The position numbers and the translations under genes are program-made. From the NCBI RefSeq assembly GCF_018446385.1, contig NC_055996.1, forward strand, positions 130,248,532 to 130,312,531: 64,000 bases of DNA, in the 5' to 3' direction. Shown here piece after piece: positions 1 through 11,458 of this stretch. The DNA is from Zingiber officinale (Eukaryota > Streptophyta > Magnoliopsida > Zingiberales > Zingiberaceae). Each line of letters begins with the position of its first letter. Positions within the stretch are counted from its first letter, which is position 1. The notes below the pieces were generated by a model, which was not told where the DNA came from, searched no databases, and saw only the letters and a list, made by a program, of their open reading frames with translations.

Positions 1-1076
1 TACATGTATTAGTGTCACTTTGACTCGTGATATCTTTAGCAAACATAGTTTTATAACTAAATTCCTAACTAGTGGACCATTCTAGTTTCTTCTTATTGTT
101 CAGAACTTAAGGGGAAACATTATAATATTGTGAACTTTCAATTGTATGTAGATCTTATAAATAGAAAAAAAAAAACTTGATATAATGTTTACTGTTGTTA
201 ATTATTTGATTGACCAAACACTGCATTCTTTCTACATGTCTCTATACTCCTTAATTACAGATGATCATGCTACAAATTGCCTTGTGATTTTTGTTTGAAT
301 TTGTGGATTCCTGTACGTTCTTGCTAGTAGTGTACCTTCTTTATGATAAAAAACCTATATGCCATTTTAATATTTTCTGACATGAGCTAATTATTCACAT
401 TTTTGTGTTATATATCACCTCAACCGATATTCACTTTCTTTCTGTCTCTTTAAAGGTAGCCGATTTGTCTATGTTGAGGGCACAAACTCACAAGTTTGAA
501 TCCCACTACTTTGATAATCTTGTTGGTGAGTTCATTTTGTTGAACACATTTCTGACTGCATTGGGCAATACACGTACGGTTTATCCTTTATTCTGCTACT
601 TTCAGGAAATGAGAAGGCTTATCTTGAACGGTCTCCCATTAACCATGTCGATAAGTTTAGTTGCCCCTTGATTTTGTTCCAAGGCTTAGATGATAAGGTA
701 TTAATTTAAACTTCCACTTTTATTAGCAATTCTGATTATTTGACAAATCCATGGCCCCTCAAATCCTGACTACCTTCTGATTTTGTATGCAGGTTGTGCC
801 ACCTGATCAGGCTCGTACGATATACAAGGCTCTCAAGGACAAGGGCTTGCCTGTTGCTTTAGTTGAATACGAAGGAGAACAGCATTGGTTCGGAAAGGTG
901 ATCCATGTAGACTTTGATTTCACTTTCACGCTGAGTTGCTAATGCATTTATTTTTGCCACAGGCTGAGAACATCAAATTCACACTGGAACAACAGATGGT
1001 ATTTTTTGCTCGTGTAGTTGGGCACTTCGAAGTTGCAGATCCCATCACTCCGATCAAGATTGATAACTTTGATTAG
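1..1076 (+). CDS. 3' end of S9-family (prolyl oligopeptidase-like) serine hydrolase gene, copy A
   Basis: Four terminal exons are readable with GT-AG borders at about 456-525, 606-697, 793-897 and 963-1076 (TAG stop). They encode the C-terminal catalytic domain of the plant acylaminoacyl-peptidase-like S9 family (At5g36210 type). Landmarks are ETHKFESHYFDNLVG-like text, the catalytic-Asp region FQGLDDKVVPPDQAR, the His region EYEGEQH, and a tail ending KIDNFD. The exon carrying the nucleophile Ser would lie left of the window. Residues after the His read WFGK, where the family usually has GFRK. This looks like two small compensating indels, so the frame survives. Introns are short and AT-rich. 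Positions 1-455 are intron. Copy B at 7.7-16.7 kb is a diverged duplicate including 3' flank, so this is one end of a tandem duplication. Whether copy A is functional depends on exons outside the window. Confidence 0.8.
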
Positions 1077-1080
1077 TATG

Positions 1081-1350
1081 TTCGCAGTCATTTTAATTAT
1101 ATTATAGAACAAATGCAATTTGATCTTCATGATGTAAAAGTGCATGCTATAATGTTGTTATGAAGTGTAAACATAAACTTTTTTCATGAGGATGAGCAAT
1201 TATTCTCCTTCCATGATCCATAAAACAACAAACTACAGTACAGACCTAGGTTTACTTTTCATCCACATGAGGGTTGATGAAGCTTCCAACTTTGTAGAAG
1301 AGGTTTTACACAACAAAAGCATGTTTACAATCAACATCAAAATTCATTTC
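1081..1350 (+). repeat. 3' flank shared by the two S9 gene copies
   Basis: The sequence downstream of the copy A stop matches 16670-16960 downstream of copy B. Shared stretches include TTCATGATGTAAAAGT, CTTCCATGATC and GGGTTGATGAAGCTTCC. This shows the duplication extends past the coding region. Copy B has an extra segment of about 50 bp near 16697-16748. Confidence 0.75.
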
Positions 1351-2189
1351 TTTCTAGTCGTATGGATAATTCACATTTGCACTATTAAATAAAACTCAAC
1401 TAGTCGTATGGATAATTTATATTGTTGCATTCTAACTATCAATTGCATCATTGGGGCCGGTAATGGATTTATTTATTTATTTATTTATTTTTCCAAGTCA
1501 CTCTGGGTTTTATTGTGATCCGTCACCGTTTGAATGGGTTCTAACTTCTGTTTTTATTGAGAAAAATGATTAATCAGATTGGGGTGATCGGTCCGGTTTC
1601 ACGAAAGTTTTTAATCGAGCCTGAGGTGATTGGTCCGGTCTCACGGAAGTTTTTATAGAAAAAATGTCTATAAACATACTGTAAGTAGGAATCAAATCGT
1701 AGATACCTAGGAGACAACTGAAGATCTTTATCGTTGTACCATAGCTCCGGAGGCTTCTATTGTTTTTACAGACGATGCACTCAAAGTTATGTAATGCCTA
1801 AAGGACACGTATTAAAGTTTGATATTTTTGAACGGGCATACTTATTTTCGATTACACCCTCCCACTTTTAAACAGAATCCTAAATTTTGATAAGACTAAT
1901 TTCATTTATTTACACTGAATCAAATTAAATAAAAAATAAAAACTTAATTATTTCATTGAGTAATTTCATAAAAGTCATTGACCTAAAAAACTTATCTTTT
2001 AAAAAATTTATATCATCTTACTATTTAATTAAGAATCTAGACACTTTAATAACTAATTTTGATGAACCCAAAATAAAATTATGTTAATATATTTTTTTTC
2101 TTATCCCACTAAAAATAATTTTAAGACTTATTAGTAATTTTCTCTGATTATTTTTATATAAAAAATATGTATTGTTATTGTTCTCTTTA
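1351..2189. other. AT-rich intergenic DNA, no gene seen
   Basis: Contains a TTTA simple repeat near 1468-1490 and two copies of a short phrase (GGTGAT-GGTCCGGT-TCACG-AAGTTTTTA) near 1585 and 1627. No coding potential, RNA gene or clear transposon end was recognised. Confidence 0.5.
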
Positions 2190-2241
2190 GTCCCATATCT
2201 TAGGATTGGTAACACCGCAAGTAGAGAAGTTTCTATAAATA
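2190..2241 (+). promoter_or_regulatory. Plant snRNA promoter: USE and TATA box
   Basis: GTCCCATATCT (2190-2200) matches the plant upstream sequence element RTCCCACATCG at 9 of 11 positions. TATAAATA sits at 2234-2241. About 33 bp separates the two, the spacing known for RNA polymerase II snRNA genes in plants (Pol III types are about one helical turn closer). The TATA box lies about 26 bp before the U2-like start at 2267. Confidence 0.7.
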
Positions 2242-2266
2242 CTTTGGACCGACAATATTAGAAAAC

Positions 2267-2385
2267 ATATCTTTCTTGACCTTTTGGCTGAGATCAAGTG
2301 TAGTATATGTTCTTATTAGTTTAATATCTTATATAAAAAAATTAAATAATTTTTTAAGAGGAAGAGTCTGGGCACTACTTTATAT
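2267..2385 (+). pseudogene. U2 snRNA pseudogene
   Basis: From 2267 the sequence follows the U2 snRNA 5' end: ATATCTTTCTTGACC, then TTTTGGCTGAGATCAAGTGT, then a branch-point-recognition region reading GTAGTATATGTTCTTATTAG (normal: GTAGTATCTGTTCTTATCAG). After TTTAATATCTTAT the apical part of stem-loop II is missing. The text resumes at ATTAAATAATTTTTTAAG, which resembles the Sm-site region. The 3' stem-loops III/IV were not recognised. Changes inside the branch-point segment plus the deletion argue for a pseudogene although the promoter looks usable. The 3' limit is approximate. Confidence 0.7.
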
Positions 2386-2639
2386 GCATTATATTACATA
2401 TGCGCACTAGTTAATAATATGATCATCTCCTAAATTTATCAATTTTTTTTTAAAATTTTAGAATTATTGTTTTTTTTTAAATACAAAATAACTTTATTAT
2501 AAAATTAAAGGAACATTTTATTTTATTTTTAAAATAGTTAATTACAAGAGAAAAATGAAACAAAATTAAAAAGAAAAACTAAAAAATTAAATAAATAAAA
2601 ATCAATAAATTATTTTGGTGCTATTTTGATTAAATCATC

Positions 2640-2940
2640 ACTACATTTATGCTGATTTTGTCAAAACATCACCATCTTGTGCTGATTTCTTACAACTAGC
2701 ATCACTTTGGTATTAATTTATGAGAAGTAGCACAATTATGATGTTATTATTCGAATATCATATCTAATAAAATCTGTTGATCTCACAAACTGCGGTGCTG
2801 ATTTCTAAGGATAAGTACTATTGTGGTGCTGTTATTCGAATATCAAAACTAATGCAAACTATTGATCTCACAAAATAAATTGTACTAATTTTCAAGGATC
2901 AACACCTCTATGGTGTTATTATTCAAATATTAGAACTAAA
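2640..2940. repeat. Left array of GGTGCTGATTTC-type repeats inside the TIR element
   Basis: Degenerate repeats of about 80 bp have the pattern 'ttgatctcacaaa...ggtgctgatttc..aaggat..caac...tatggtgttattattcgaa'. Related units recur at 3860-4250 and 5380-5560, so the element has repeats near both ends and in the middle. Confidence 0.6.
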
Positions 2941-3838
2941 GTCTAAAGCTTTAAAAACATTTTAAGCTCTGTTGGGAATACCTTTAAGCTAATAACTCAA
3001 GGTACATTTGGACTCCGGGGCACTTAAAAAAAATCCATTGGACTTGGAATGAGTCCAATTAGGGCTTGCTAGGCCCATTAATGAGTTTTGATCGAAATCC
3101 ATTGATGGACCTAAGGAATTTGGATGTCTAAAAAATTGACATGTACTGGAAGAGGATAGAGTAGGGAAGATATCTGTGGTGTGAAATTCTAGTTCTGAGA
3201 CCCTTATAAGAAGTTATGAGTACATGCCGGTTGTCTCAAAGTCTAAAACTTTAAAAACCTTTTGAGTACTGTTGGGAATGCTTTCAAGGGGATAACTCAA
3301 GGCACATTTGGACTTCGAGATACTACAAAAATCTACTGGATTTATAGTGGGTCAACTTACAACTTGCTAAAGGGTCAACTTACACCTTGCTAAATCCATC
3401 AATGAGTTTTGACGATGGATCTAGGGGATTGGATTTTTGAAATATGTACTGGAAGAGGGTAGTGTAGGCGAGATATTTATGGTGTGGAATTCTGGTTTTG
3501 AGACCCCTACATGAAGTTATGGGTTTGTGCCAGTTGCCTCAATGTATGAAAATTTAAAAATCTTTTAAGCACTATTGGAATGCCTTCAAGCTAATAACTC
3601 AGAGCATATTTAGACACCGAGGCATTGTAAAAACTTATCGGGTTTGGATTAGGTCCAATCAAAGCTTGTTAGGTCTATTAATGAGTTTTGATCAAAACCG
3701 ATCGATGGACTAGGGGATTTGAATTTCTAAAAATTTGACATGTACTGAAAGAGGGTAGTATAGGGAATATATTGATGATGTCGAATCCTAGTTTTGAGAC
3801 CCCTATAATATCTTATGAGTCTGTGTCAATTCTATTGA
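2940..3838. repeat. Three tandem copies of a unit of about 300 bp
   Basis: Units begin near 2940, 3238 and 3536. Each carries AAGTCTAAA-CTTTAAAAA, GGGAATGC-TTCAAG, ATAACTCAAGGCACATTTGGAC, ATGAGTTTTGA, TGTACTGGAAGAGGGTAG and GAGACCCCTAT...AAGTTATG. They are clearly diverged from each other and no reading frame is conserved. Confidence 0.75.
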
Positions 3839-3854
3839 TTCGAACCCATGACCT

Positions 3855-4255
3855 ATAATATTCTGTTGATATCACATAGGGGTAGTGCTGATTTCCAAGG
3901 ATCAACACCACTATGGTGTTGTATCGAAGAACAACACCTCATTGTACGGTTGATATTACAAAGCGATGGTGCTAGTTTACAATGATCAACACCACCGTGG
4001 TGTTGTGATTCGAAGAACAAAATCACGATGTTCTGTTGATATCACAATAGGGTGATGTTGGTTTCTAAGGATTAACATCACTATGATACTGTTATTCAAA
4101 AAGCCAATACCATGATATTCTGTTGATATCACAAAATGATGGTGCAGGTTTCCAAGGATCAACACCATTATGATGTTGTTATGGGAAAAAATAACCACAA
4201 TGTACTGTTGATATCACAAAATAGTAGTGTTGGTTTCCAAGGATCAACATTATAG
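3855..4255. repeat. Minisatellite, about five units of 80-90 bp
   Basis: Units start at TTGATATCACA-like phrases near 3869, 3950, 4037, 4128 and 4209. They continue with TTTCCAAGGATCAACACC and ATGGTGTTGTTATTCGAAGAAC-like text. Each unit contains a small inverted pair (GGTGTT...AACACC). Confidence 0.75.
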
Positions 4256-4274
4256 TTTGTATAATCATATGGCA

Positions 4275-4425
4275 AAAAGCGATTCGCTCGCCCCTAGTGT
4301 ATAGTTTGTAAGTGGCGAGACATGAGAGGGAGGCATGCTCGGACACGTTGAGTTTCGATCCCAAGGCCTCATGTGGCAACACCCCATGCCTTAACACCAC
4401 ACTGCCCCAAGGGGTTTGTAGAATC
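4275..4425 (-). mobile_element. tRNA-derived SINE remnant
   Basis: On the minus strand the sequence reads TGGTGTTAAGGCATGGGGTG TTGCCACATGAGGCCTTGGG, followed by ATCGAAACTC, and ends near AGGGGCGAGCG. The TTGCCAC-ATGAGG-C-GGG-TCGAA-CTC core and the GGGGCGAGCG end match the clearer SINE at 49438-49640. It lies within the TIR element, hence a nested insertion. The A box is weak and the limits are approximate. Confidence 0.5.
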
Positions 4426-4439
4426 ATGATGTCAAAAAT

Positions 4440-5380
4440 CGGGTTGGTCGGAATCAGATCATAGAATTATACGATCCTACCAAAAACCCTTAAAATTTTA
4501 TGATACATGATTAATAATTAGAAAAAAACATCTAAAAAAACTCATTTACATATAATAGATTAATAATTTTGCACATTCAACTGTTGACACTCAACACCTT
4601 AGATTACATTATTATCTATACACATTTAAATTAACTAGTGATTTAACTACCATTCTTGCATATCACTTAATAATATTTCTATTTTTATATCATAAAATGA
4701 AAGAGTATAAAATTTCTTTTAACAAAATAATAATAATAATCAATTCAACTCTTCAAAAATGTTCTGGTTTACAAGATGATCCCATTTAAATACCAACAAA
4801 GCACCTAATATAGCATAAGCTATTGAATTCTTTGATTCAAACATGAACGTCAAAAATAATCTTCTAATGACTCATTGATTTTGTAAAGTACTAGACAATA
4901 AATATCTAAAAATTTATAATTTTGGGGAAAAGAAATGACAGAATATTATTAATAAAAAATTAATTCAAAAACAATTAGACAAATGTTTAAATAATTTCAA
5001 AATCCTAACCCTAAGTTTGCAAAAGACGAAAAAAGATAATAAAAAAGACAATCTTTTTGGCCTTCGAAAAAGGTTTAAATGATATTTTTTGGTCTGAAAT
5101 TGTGCGGTTAAGGGTAAACCTTGAAACTAACAATATATTCCTGAACGAGTTTTGATTTGATATATTATAAGTCCAGTGGTTCAACCGAGTCAAAAGTTAT
5201 GGTCTCTCAAAACTTCCACTGATCGAGCGATCCTGTTACGTTCTTATAGATCCTGTTTCAATCTTGCTTTGATCCTACGGTAAAAAATTGATTTTTCACG
5301 ATCCAGGATGGATTTGTGCTTTCAGATTATAGGATCGTGTGATCTTACGATCCAAGATTGCGATTTTACAAACTATGAAC
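4440..5380. other. AT-rich interior of the TIR element, no gene seen
   Basis: No coding or repeat family was recognised. Both edges carry GATCCTAC/GATCTTACGATCC phrases in inverted arrangement (about 4455-4480 and 5330-5355), which may mark a further, unidentified nested insertion. Confidence 0.35.
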
Positions 5381-5832
5381 ACCAATTTAGTGATGTTATT
5401 CGAAGAACATAACCACAGTAGTGCTGGTTTCAAAGATCAAACATGTGTGATACTATTGTTCAAAGATTAGAATCATAATAGTGTTGGTTGTAAGAAATCA
5501 ATACCAAAGTGATTATATTTTGACGAAGTTAGCACCAAGGTGGTGATTTAATAAAAAAAGTAATTTATTTAATTTTTAATTTCTATTTTTTAAATTTTGT
5601 TTCATTTTTTCCTTTCTAATTAGCTATTTTAAAAAATAAAATAAAATAATTTTTATTTTTATTAAAAAATCTATAATTTTATATTTTTTATTATTATATT
5701 ATTATTATTATATTTATTAAAATTTTAAATTTTAAAAAATATATAGATAAATTTAGGAGATGATCATATTATTAGTGATCATATCATAAATTAGGAGATG
5801 ATCATCACAAATATTCTCCAACACTTGTATCA

Positions 5833-7254
5833 CTAAAGGCAACATAGATAATAGACGAGCCAATGTCGAGTAGTGTGATCCCAATGAGTATCTCCTAGCC
5901 TTACTAAATTAATTTCTTGATTTTTGCCACTGTCAATACTAATCTCTCCACCCTCCAACATTGCAACAATCCTATCATGTTCAATTTGCCTAAGTTGATC
6001 TCTCTTTTTACATGATGCTCCATTCATATTCACAATCATAGAGACATAGTTAAAAAAATCACTCACATTGCGATTACTCTTGGCAACATCAACAATAACT
6101 AACTGTAATTGGTGAGAAAAACAATGAATATACTTTGCATATGGATTTTCTTGCAAAATGAGAGATTTCAACCCATTGAATTCACCTTGCATATTTAAAG
6201 CTCCATCATATCCTTGACCTCTTAGTCCGGATAATGATAATCTATATTTTACAAATAAAGCATCGATATCATCCTTCAAAGAATGAGAGCGATACATGAT
6301 CAATTGCAAGGAATCGTTCAATCACCTATCCTCTTTTGTTCACATATCTCAAAATAACTCTCATATGCTCCTTCATTGAAATGTTTCGAGACTCATCAAC
6401 CATTAAGGAGAAAACATTGTTTCTAATATCTTTGATTATGGAAAGTGTGATCTCAGAGGCACAAGCACGCGTAAGATCTTTTTGAATTGCTAGAGAAATC
6501 ATTTGATTGATTCTAGGAGCATTTGATTAACAATCTTGGAAACTTTCTCATTTTATTGACTGTACCATTGAAACCATTCAGGAAAGTTTCCTCTATTTAA
6601 AGAACTACTTGACTCATCATGTCCACATAAAGACAATCCCTATTTCAAAAGAAATCACATAACATCCAACATTGTTGTTAAATGGGTGTGATGAGAAACC
6701 TCCATATCTTGTCCATGTGCTCGTAATATATTTGAAACATTATGTATTTGATCTTGAAAAGATTCAAACTGTACTCTAGCATGATTGTGACAACTATCCA
6801 CAACACCATTATGCAAATTAAATCTTTCTAATGCATTTTTTCAATTAATGAATCTAGTTTTTATAAAGGCATCCTCTTTATATCGACCTCTTTTATTTAA
6901 TGGTTTTAAAAGATAACACCATAAGCAAAATACTACATCTTTCGATATGCTATATTCTAGCCATGTATATATTTTATATCAACTATCTTGGAAACTCCTT
7001 TCTTGATTACCAAAAGATCTTTTTGGATACATATGCCCAATTGGTTGACAAGACCCCCTAGTCGAGTACTCTCTTCGAACTTGATGTCGAATAGAAATAT
7101 CAAACTCTTTAATTGGTTTTCGTAATCCCGAATCATTAACAATATCATTTAAATCTAATTCCTCAAAAGATTGATTTTCCATAGCTTCATTAATATTAGT
7201 ATTATTGGAAGAATCCTCACGACGAAAACTTTTATGTTTAAAAAACCTCTCCAT
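5833..7254 (-). pseudogene. Degenerate hAT-type transposase (TTF-type / ZMYM1-like) pseudogene
   Basis: Reading on the minus strand from MERFFK at 7254, frames broken by many stops encode the TTF zinc-finger region, then text of the GHDES and GNFPEW type. The best-preserved piece (6321-5833) has GLRGQGYDGALNMQGEFNGL, YIHCFSHQLQL and GASCKKRDQLR, ending just after GDTHW. These are hallmarks of the DUF4371/hAT-dimerisation transposase-derived family. The C-terminal half with the dimerisation domain is absent. The coding remnant stops about 55 bp from the right end of the TIR element. No TIRs or target duplication for this element were found. Confidence 0.8.
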
Positions 7255-7741
7255 AATCTACATTTAAAAATAGAGTCATGTACATTATGTAATTAAATCA
7301 ACATTCACAATTAATTTAAAAATAAAAATAAATAAATAAAATAAAATTGTCTAATTTATAGTTCCCTAATTTCAATTTAAAATTAAAAATTTTTCAATCA
7401 TACAACAACAACAACCAAGTCCTATCCCAACACTGTTCTTTTCTTTTCCCTCTCTTTCTTTTCCTTTAGTTAATGGTGATACCTTTTTTTTTTTTTTGTC
7501 TTTTTTGAAAGATTATGATTACAGTTAAGGATGACCTATAAGATAGTTCTAAAAATCATCTAATTATGCTTCATTTACTTGATCGGTTTGCTGTGCCCAT
7601 GAATTCACGCTTTATATTCTAAGAAGCAAATTATTTGAGCATGCTAGTTCTGTGGACTAATATTTTTTTCACTTCTTTTTTTTCCCATTTGTCATTCTCT
7701 TTTGTTATTGATTATCCTTTCATTGCATCTTTATGTCACAG
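7255..7741. other. Intron-like, T-rich DNA upstream of S9 copy B exons
   Basis: T-rich sequence ending in TTTATGTCACAG just before the first recognised exon of S9 copy B. The 5' exons of that gene were not found here. Confidence 0.45.
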
Positions 7742-8753
7742 GATGAAAAGAAAATGAAGTGGTAGCTATTTATTCTTTGGATGCTGAATTTACCAAGACA
7801 TTATGGGTATTTGGCATCAGTTCATATGATTTTGTTTGGAAAGATGTGGATAGTAGCAAAATTATCTGCACTTACAGGTTTCTAAGTTCATTTGTAAAAG
7901 TACACGCTACTTTTATACTGACTTAGGGACCTTTGGGTATTTGTCTGTGCTTTTAGTATGATCAGAATAACTTTTGGCTTTGCAAACAGAATGGGAGGTC
8001 GTTCCTTGGAATTTTCGATTATGGTACAAATTGGTTCTCATTGCTTGATATTTACCTTACTGATATAGGAAACTTAGTAAGTTTATAAGTTTTTACCATT
8101 AATTATATGGTTCTCTGATACTGTTGTTAAAATTAAGATACTTTTTCCTTGCCTGACGATTTGTTTCATAAAACTTTTGAAATCTGCGTTAACTGATAAT
8201 CGAATGACCCTCTTACAAGTATGGCGAGCATTTACAACATAATATGCACCCCTCAAAATAATATACAATTAATTTAGTTATTACTAAGTTACCAAGTTTT
8301 AACATATTTGTTTAGGTATCAAAGTTTTATACATTTGGTTTTAATAGGTTAGTTGTGGCTCTTGTTTATATGTTGAAGGGGCATCTGCAACCCATCCACT
8401 GTCGATAGTCAAGGTTTGATAATGTGTCATTTAAATTTGATAGCATATATGTGATCACACTTTCACTAGGATTGACAGCTCTCTACATTCTTTTACTTGT
8501 TCAGGTGAATCTGGATGTGAACCAATCAAATGCAACAAAATCTTCAGTACTTCGGTCTTCCTCCCCAGATGCAACAAAATATGATTCATAGTCCAGCTCT
8601 CCCGAAGTTATTGAATTTCCAACTGAGCATCCTGGTCAGAATGCTTATGCATACTTCTACCCTCCTTCAAGTCCCACCTACAAAGCATCCTTAGATTAAA
8701 AACCACCATTATTGCTTGAAAGCCATGGTTTGTACTTTAACTATTCTTTTCTC

Positions 8754-8785
8754 TTTATATATATATACACACACATACACATATT
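8754..8785. repeat. TA/CA microsatellite
   Basis: A run of TA dinucleotides followed by ACACACACATACACAT inside an intron of S9 copy B. Confidence 0.8.
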
Positions 8786-10643
8786 CTTTTAAACTGTTAC
8801 CCCTTATCTTTGTACATTTTACCGGCTATCTTTGTCACTTAAATGTTGAGCTGGGAAATGCATTCTTTGTACTATGTGTTTGTCATTGGATTTCTGTAGA
8901 TGTATAAGGTGTAATGGAGGTGAATAGGATCCGGATCTAGTAGGAATTTAGTAGTCACAACTCACGGCTAATAAACATAAAATGTACCTAATGTTTGCAT
9001 TTTTTTTATACATGTAAATGGATGGTTGAAATGGAGAAGAGAATTTAGAGTCATATGTGATAGACCAATTTAGTTCCACATGGTGATTTGTGGGCTAATG
9101 AAATTTTTTTATATGTTTGAATGAGTAACTTGGGATTGAGCACTTTGGATATAGTTGATGGGTCCTGCTTAAATTAGAGATGATTTAGGTTGTGAGTTGG
9201 TCTTTGGGAACACTTAGATTGGTGGTGATACTCAAAAAAATAACAAAATGCTGAAAGTTGAATCATCTAGAACTGAAGATTTGAGGTAAAAGAAGCAAAA
9301 GAAGAGAATGTAATTGAAAATTACTTAGGAGTTTTGAATATTACTAATTATGCAGCTTGACATATATACATTGGAGAGATATGGTCCATGTAGCCACACT
9401 AAATGGTTCATGGTTGATCTAGCGATGTTGATGACGACGACGATGAGAGTATCAAATTCATTTGATTTAGTGAGTTTATACTTGATATGTTAATTTCTTT
9501 TCATTCAATGAGGTTATACTTTATCTCAGTAATGAATTTTATGGATTATGTTCCATTCGGATATCATAGTCTGGTGCTTGTTGCTTCTTAAATGTAAGAT
9601 AGGGAATCCATAGGCCTAAGATCCTGATGTGAGCTTATGGATGTGTTCACTTTGTAGTGCAATAAGCACATCATCATTGAAACAAGTAGGCCAAGTGTCA
9701 AAGTGCAATTCTTGTAGAATATCCTAAATTGACAAAAAAGACTTTTGTTTTCTTAAATTTAGTGCTTAAATTTATCTGTGAAGATCTGATCTGAGTACTA
9801 TTATGTTATTATGTTGAACTTCTTCTGAACGTTTTACTTAACTCTACTATTTTCTAGTACCATATATTAATGGATGCTTACTGCTATGGCAGTTTGATTT
9901 TAGTTGCCAGTTATAATAGATTTTATCACTTCAAAATTGCCACCTAAAATTTCATGGTGTTCATTATTTAACAACTTGTGGTTTATAGAATCCAAGTTGG
10001 TAAGGGATTTTCATTTTATTGATTAAACTAAATGGCTTTATAGGTTACGGGAGAGAATACCGAGAAAGACTTCTAGGACAATGGGGTATTGTTGATGTCA
10101 ATGATTGTTGCAGCTGCACTAAGTTTCTGGTATCTCTTTGGCTGCTCTTTCCTATATTAATTAAACATAACCACTTGATTTATAATCAAGGAAATGAATA
10201 TCTTGCTTTTCAAGGTAGAAAGCAGGAAGGTAGATGGAGAACGACTCTGTGTAACTGGAATATCATCTGGTGGATACACCACATTAGCTTCTCTTGCTTT
10301 TAAAGAGACATTAAAGCTGGTGTTTCTTTGTATGGGGTAAGGCACTATTCTATTTAGTTTTATTTTGATCCAAGGTGTCACAGGTAACCTTCTTAAGTTA
10401 AACCATATTGTTTTTTCCACTTATTCTTGGCAAGAGCTACTATTTTTATCTTCCAGATTTTAAAGTATGACTCCATTCTTTTATTAATTCAATTTCTATT
10501 GTCATAATGAACTTCATTCCAACCATGACCTCTTTGCCCAAATCTCCACCTGCAAGCTTTCAACAAATGGGATATGTGCATGTATTATCAATTATGAGCA
10601 TCAGATTGCTGTTGCAAAATCAAACAATTACGTGTATTAGAAT

Positions 10644-10831
10644 GGTTAGATTATATATATATATATATTTAATTATTTAAAATTTTTAGGGTAATTCGGT
10701 CTTTTTTCCCTTTTCTATTTAGGGTTTAGGATTCTTTAACTTAACTATATAATGATTTATATTCTGTATTTCTGACTATGAATTTTGAATTCAATAATAT
10801 GACTAGCTTTTTCCTTTTCTTAATTTTTATA
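10644..10831 (+). repeat. 5' LTR of the degenerate copia element
   Basis: 188 bp, starting GGTTAGATTATATATAT (expected TG mutated to GG), ending just before TGGTATTAG. It aligns with 14494-14518 plus 15125-15272. Confidence 0.75.
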
Positions 10832-11458
10832 TGGTATTAGAGTGGTTATCCTTCCCTAATTTTTTCTGTCGTCCCCTGTTATTGCTTTCTGTTGCTGTTG
10901 TCGTCTCTTACTGCTGTTGTCGATTTTGGCGCCGATATCATTTTCTGCCGATTTCGGCGCTAACGCCCTGTGCTGTCGATTTCAATGCCAACGTTTTGTT
11001 TCTGCCGATTCGGCGTCGACGTCATGTACTATCGATTTCAACACCAGCGCCCTTTTTTGCTAATTTCGGTAGCGATGCCTTGTGCTGCCGATTTCTACAC
11101 CGCATTCTTTTCGATCTCAGATTCTTCATGTGACTACGGGTTATCCTGACACTAGTTTTTACGGATCGTACAGATGTGTGTCCTTACAGTTTGGTTATTC
11201 TGAGCATTATTCGTTCTGTTATCATGCTGATCGTACAGATACTTCATGGAAATCTGATCTATATATATTAGAGCAGTTTCAACAGTTCCTTGTTTTACAA
11301 TCCTCTGCCATGTCAGCTTCCTCTCACATAGGTTTGTCTTTGTCTGGTATTTCAGGTATAATTCATCATTGTGAATTTTGGATTTTGGTGTCTCCCATCA
11401 TATGTCATCTAATTTATAATCCTGTATTTCTTTTTGTCCCAATCCATCTATATCTATT

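Larger units (their letters stand above)
2405..5777. mobile_element. 3.4-kb terminal-inverted-repeat DNA element, non-autonomous (CACTA-like ends)
   Basis: The left end reads CACTAGTTAATAATATGATC. The right end, read in reverse, begins CACTAATAATATGATCATCT. The inverted match continues inward for roughly 280 bp, including a distinctive GAAAAATGAAACAAAAT-type stretch and GGTGCT-rich repeats. No transposase is present. The ends CACTA...TAGTG suggest the En/Spm (CACTA) superfamily, but a 3-bp target duplication is not evident (GCG versus ATC). Long arms could also fit a Mutator-like or foldback element. The interior holds three kinds of tandem repeat and a SINE. Confidence 0.65.

Noticed and set aside
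2405-5777. Centromeric or satellite DNA interpretation of the repeat arrays
   Set aside because: The arrays are short, diverged and enclosed between matching inverted arms, which fits a transposable element better.
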